Below, in pieces: positions 62,717 to 64,000 of a stretch of DNA of 64,000 nt. The notes beneath the pieces were generated by a model. It was not told the DNA's origin. It saw only the letters and a list, made by a program, of their open reading frames with translations, and made no database searches. The translations under genes and the position numbers were made by a program. Origin of the DNA: Nocardioides sp. 503 (GTDB lineage: Bacteria > Actinomycetota > Actinomycetes > Propionibacteriales > Nocardioidaceae); the NCBI RefSeq assembly GCF_004522095.1, contig NZ_SPUI01000002.1, forward strand, positions 930,001 to 994,000. The letters are read 5' to 3'. How positions within the stretch are numbered: position 1 is the stretch's first letter; the number at the start of each line of letters is the position of its first letter.

Positions 62717-63529
62717 TCAGGTGCCCGTGAACTCCGGTGCCCGCTTCTCGGCGAAGGCGCGGGGGCCCTCCTTGGCGTCGTTCGACCTGAAGACGGCCGC
62801 GCCCACCCGAGCGTCGTCGGCCCAGCAGTCGTCCTCGTGCTTGCCCTCGGAGTCGCGCATGGTCCTCAGGATCGCCTGCACGGCGATCGGGCCGTTGGCG
62901 GCGATCAGGTCGGCGATCTCGTGGGCCTTCTCCAGCGCCTGGCCGTCGGGGACGACGTGGCCGATCAGCCCGACCTCCTTGGCCTCGGGCGCCTTCATCG
63001 TGCGGCCGGTCAGCAGGAGCTCGGCCGCCACGGTGTAGGGCAGCTGCCGGATGAGGCGGACCGCGGAGCCGCCCATCGGGTAGAGGCTCCAGCGGGCCTC
63101 GGCGACGCCGAACTTGGCCGACTCGCCGGCCACCCGGATGTCGGTGCCCTGCAGGATCTCGGTGCCGCCGGCGACGGCCGGCCCCTCCACCGCGGCGATC
63201 AGCGGCTTGGTCAGCCGGAAGCCCTTGAGCAGCGACTTGATCACCGACGGGTCGAACTCGCCGGACTCGAAGCTGGCCGAGGGCGGCCGGGAGTTCATCG
63301 CCTTGAGGTCGGCTCCCGCGCAGAAGTAGCCGCCGGCACCGGTGAGGATGCAGACCCGGATCGAGTCGTCGGAGTTCACCCGGTCCCAGGCCTCGCTCAT
63401 GATCGCGAGCATCTCGCCCGACAGCGCGTTGCGGGCCTCCGGCCGGTTCATGGTCACGACGAGCTTGTGCCCCACCTGCTCGACGAGGCAGTGGGGCTGT
63501 GCTTCCTGAGGCGGGGCGTCCTGGGTCAT
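62717..63529 (-). CDS. echA19: Enoyl-CoA hydratase EchA19
   Basis: A 270-residue crotonase closely like M. tuberculosis EchA19 (Rv3516): [37 protein letters not shown] (oxyanion hole), [19 protein letters not shown], and the C-terminal [18 protein letters not shown]. It hydrates the unsaturated cholesterol side-chain CoA. Start is ATG 63529. It diverges from fadD19 exactly as in M. tuberculosis, across a shared KstR operator. Confidence 0.93.
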   Translation of the reverse strand: MTQDAPPQEAQPHCLVEQVGHKLVVTMNRPEARNALSGEMLAIMSEAWDRVNSDDSIRVCILTGAGGYFCAGADLKAMNSRPPSASFESGEFDPSVIKSLLKGFRLTKPLIAAVEGPAVAGGTEILQGTDIRVAGESAKFGVAEARWSLYPMGGSAVRLIRQLPYTVAAELLLTGRTMKAPEAKEVGLIGHVVPDGQALEKAHEIADLIAANGPIAVQAILRTMRDSEGKHEDDCWADDARVGAAVFRSNDAKEGPRAFAEKRAPEFTGT

Positions 63530-63550
63530 CCCAGGAGGCTAGCGAAAAAC

Positions 63551-63564
63551 AAGAACGTGTTCTA
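63551..63564. promoter_or_regulatory. KstR operator in the echA19/fadD19 divergent promoter
   Basis: AAGAACGTGTTCTA, identical to the hsaA site. It continues into TAGTCT (63563-63568), and the fadD19 GTG follows six bases later, again a leaderless layout. Confidence 0.85.
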
Positions 63565-63574
63565 GTCTCGCGGC

Positions 63575-64000
63575 GTGGCCCTCAACATCGCTGATCTGTT
63601 CGAACACGCCGTCGACGCCGCCCCGGACAACCCGGCCCTCAAGGTCGGGGACCGGGTGGCGACCTACGCCGACCTGGAGCGCGACGCCAACCGGCTCGCG
63701 CACTACCTGCAGTCCCGCGGGGTGGGTCCGGGCGACCACGTCGCGGTCTACGCCAAGAACAGCGTGGAGCACGTCGTGGCGGTCCTGGCCGTCACGAAGG
63801 TGCGCGCGGTCAACATCAACGTCAACTACCGCTACGTCGAGGGCGAGCTCAACTACCTCTTCGACAACGCCGACGTCGTCGCGCTGATCCACGAGCGCAC
63901 CTACTCGCCGCTCGTGGCCGCCTGCGCGCCCCAGCACGAGAAGCTCACGACCTTCGTGGCGATCCCCGACGTGCTCGACCCCGACAACGACGCCGACCTC
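63575..64000 (+). CDS. fadD19: Acyl-CoA ligase FadD19 (3' partial)
   Basis: The first 142 codons of an AMP-binding acyl-CoA ligase. The sequence VALNIADLFEHAVDAAPDNP, then NVNYRYVEGELNYLFDNADV follows M. tuberculosis FadD19 (Rv3515c) throughout. FadD19 activates the C26 carboxylate of the cholesterol side chain made by CYP125. The ATP and catalytic-lysine motifs lie beyond the window. GTG start six bases after TAGTCT, likely leaderless. Confidence 0.9.
   Translation, partial: MALNIADLFEHAVDAAPDNPALKVGDRVATYADLERDANRLAHYLQSRGVGPGDHVAVYAKNSVEHVVAVLAVTKVRAVNINVNYRYVEGELNYLFDNADVVALIHERTYSPLVAACAPQHEKLTTFVAIPDVLDPDNDADL

Overview
The window is very GC-rich DNA with GTG/TTG starts, tight ATGA-type gene overlaps and many steroid-catabolism genes. 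It looks like a chromosomal segment of an actinobacterium, probably of the Nocardioidaceae. The genus is inferred from gene content and from characteristic dispersed repeats; nothing in the window proves it.

The dominant theme is cholesterol/steroid degradation of the Mycobacterium tuberculosis/Rhodococcus type, split into blocks that are each syntenic with the M. tuberculosis cholesterol locus. (1) 1689-7085: chsH3-kstD diverging from hsaE-hsaG-hsaF (Delta1-dehydrogenation, beta-oxidation hydratase, and the meta-cleavage tail from 2-hydroxydienoate to propionyl-CoA and pyruvate). (2) 13769-17413: hsaA-hsaD-hsaC-hsaB (opening of rings A/B). (3) 22205-27427: ipdC-ipdB-ipdA-echA20 diverging from two SDR genes (opening of rings C/D). 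(4) 28764-31327: fadA5 diverging from cyp125 (side-chain activation and thiolysis). (5) 36524-40836: ltp3-ltp4-DUF35 gene diverging from an F420/flavin-type oxidoreductase (branched side-chain cleavage). (6) 50099-52919: an acyl-CoA ligase with a downstream gene of unknown function. (7) 62717-64000: echA19 diverging from fadD19 (side-chain CoA activation), truncated by the window end. Seven 14-bp KstR-type operators (TnnAACnnGTTnnA or one-base variants) mark six of the seven blocks. Block 3 instead carries a different inverted repeat. At most of these sites the operator runs into a TAnnnT -10 box, and at several the start codon follows only 6-8 nt later, so many of these genes are probably transcribed leaderless.

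Between the blocks lie unrelated genes. 1-1684: end of a DUF480-methyltransferase fusion and a nucleotidyltransferase. 7108-13689: tRNA-Gly, DUF1810, a luciferase-like oxidoreductase, a lipoprotein, a GAF-SpoIIE phosphatase, an SOS-box-preceded DUF222/HNH protein, a YCII protein and a broken DinB-family gene. 17474-21968: a type VII secretion-like cassette (WXG100-like protein, long helical protein with an HExxH motif, small partner, WD40 lipoprotein), a possible short peptide gene behind 11-bp direct repeats, and membrane/secreted proteins. 27505-28665: a secreted phospholipase-D-like protein. 31491-36464: recQ, map, a second-type clpP pair, a mycothiol-type enzyme and a ClgR/PopR-like regulator with a matching operator. 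41318-50035: luciferase-like, hydrolase, FAD and beta-lactamase-fold genes. 52906-62603: lemA/DUF3137, an oligosaccharide ABC importer without an ATPase, its LacI regulator, a GH3 glycosidase and a secreted PKD protein.

Together the steroid genes cover side-chain activation (fadD19, cyp125, echA19, fadA5, ltp3/4), ring A/B opening (kstD, hsaABCD), disposal of the side product (hsaEFG) and ring C/D opening (ipdABC, echA20). Absent from the window are kstR/kstR2, kshAB, mce4, the chsE1E2-chsH1H2-ltp2 set and fadD3, which must lie elsewhere if the pathway is complete. No CRISPR array, insertion sequence, prophage or rRNA gene was seen. No gene-free stretch exceeds 300 bases.
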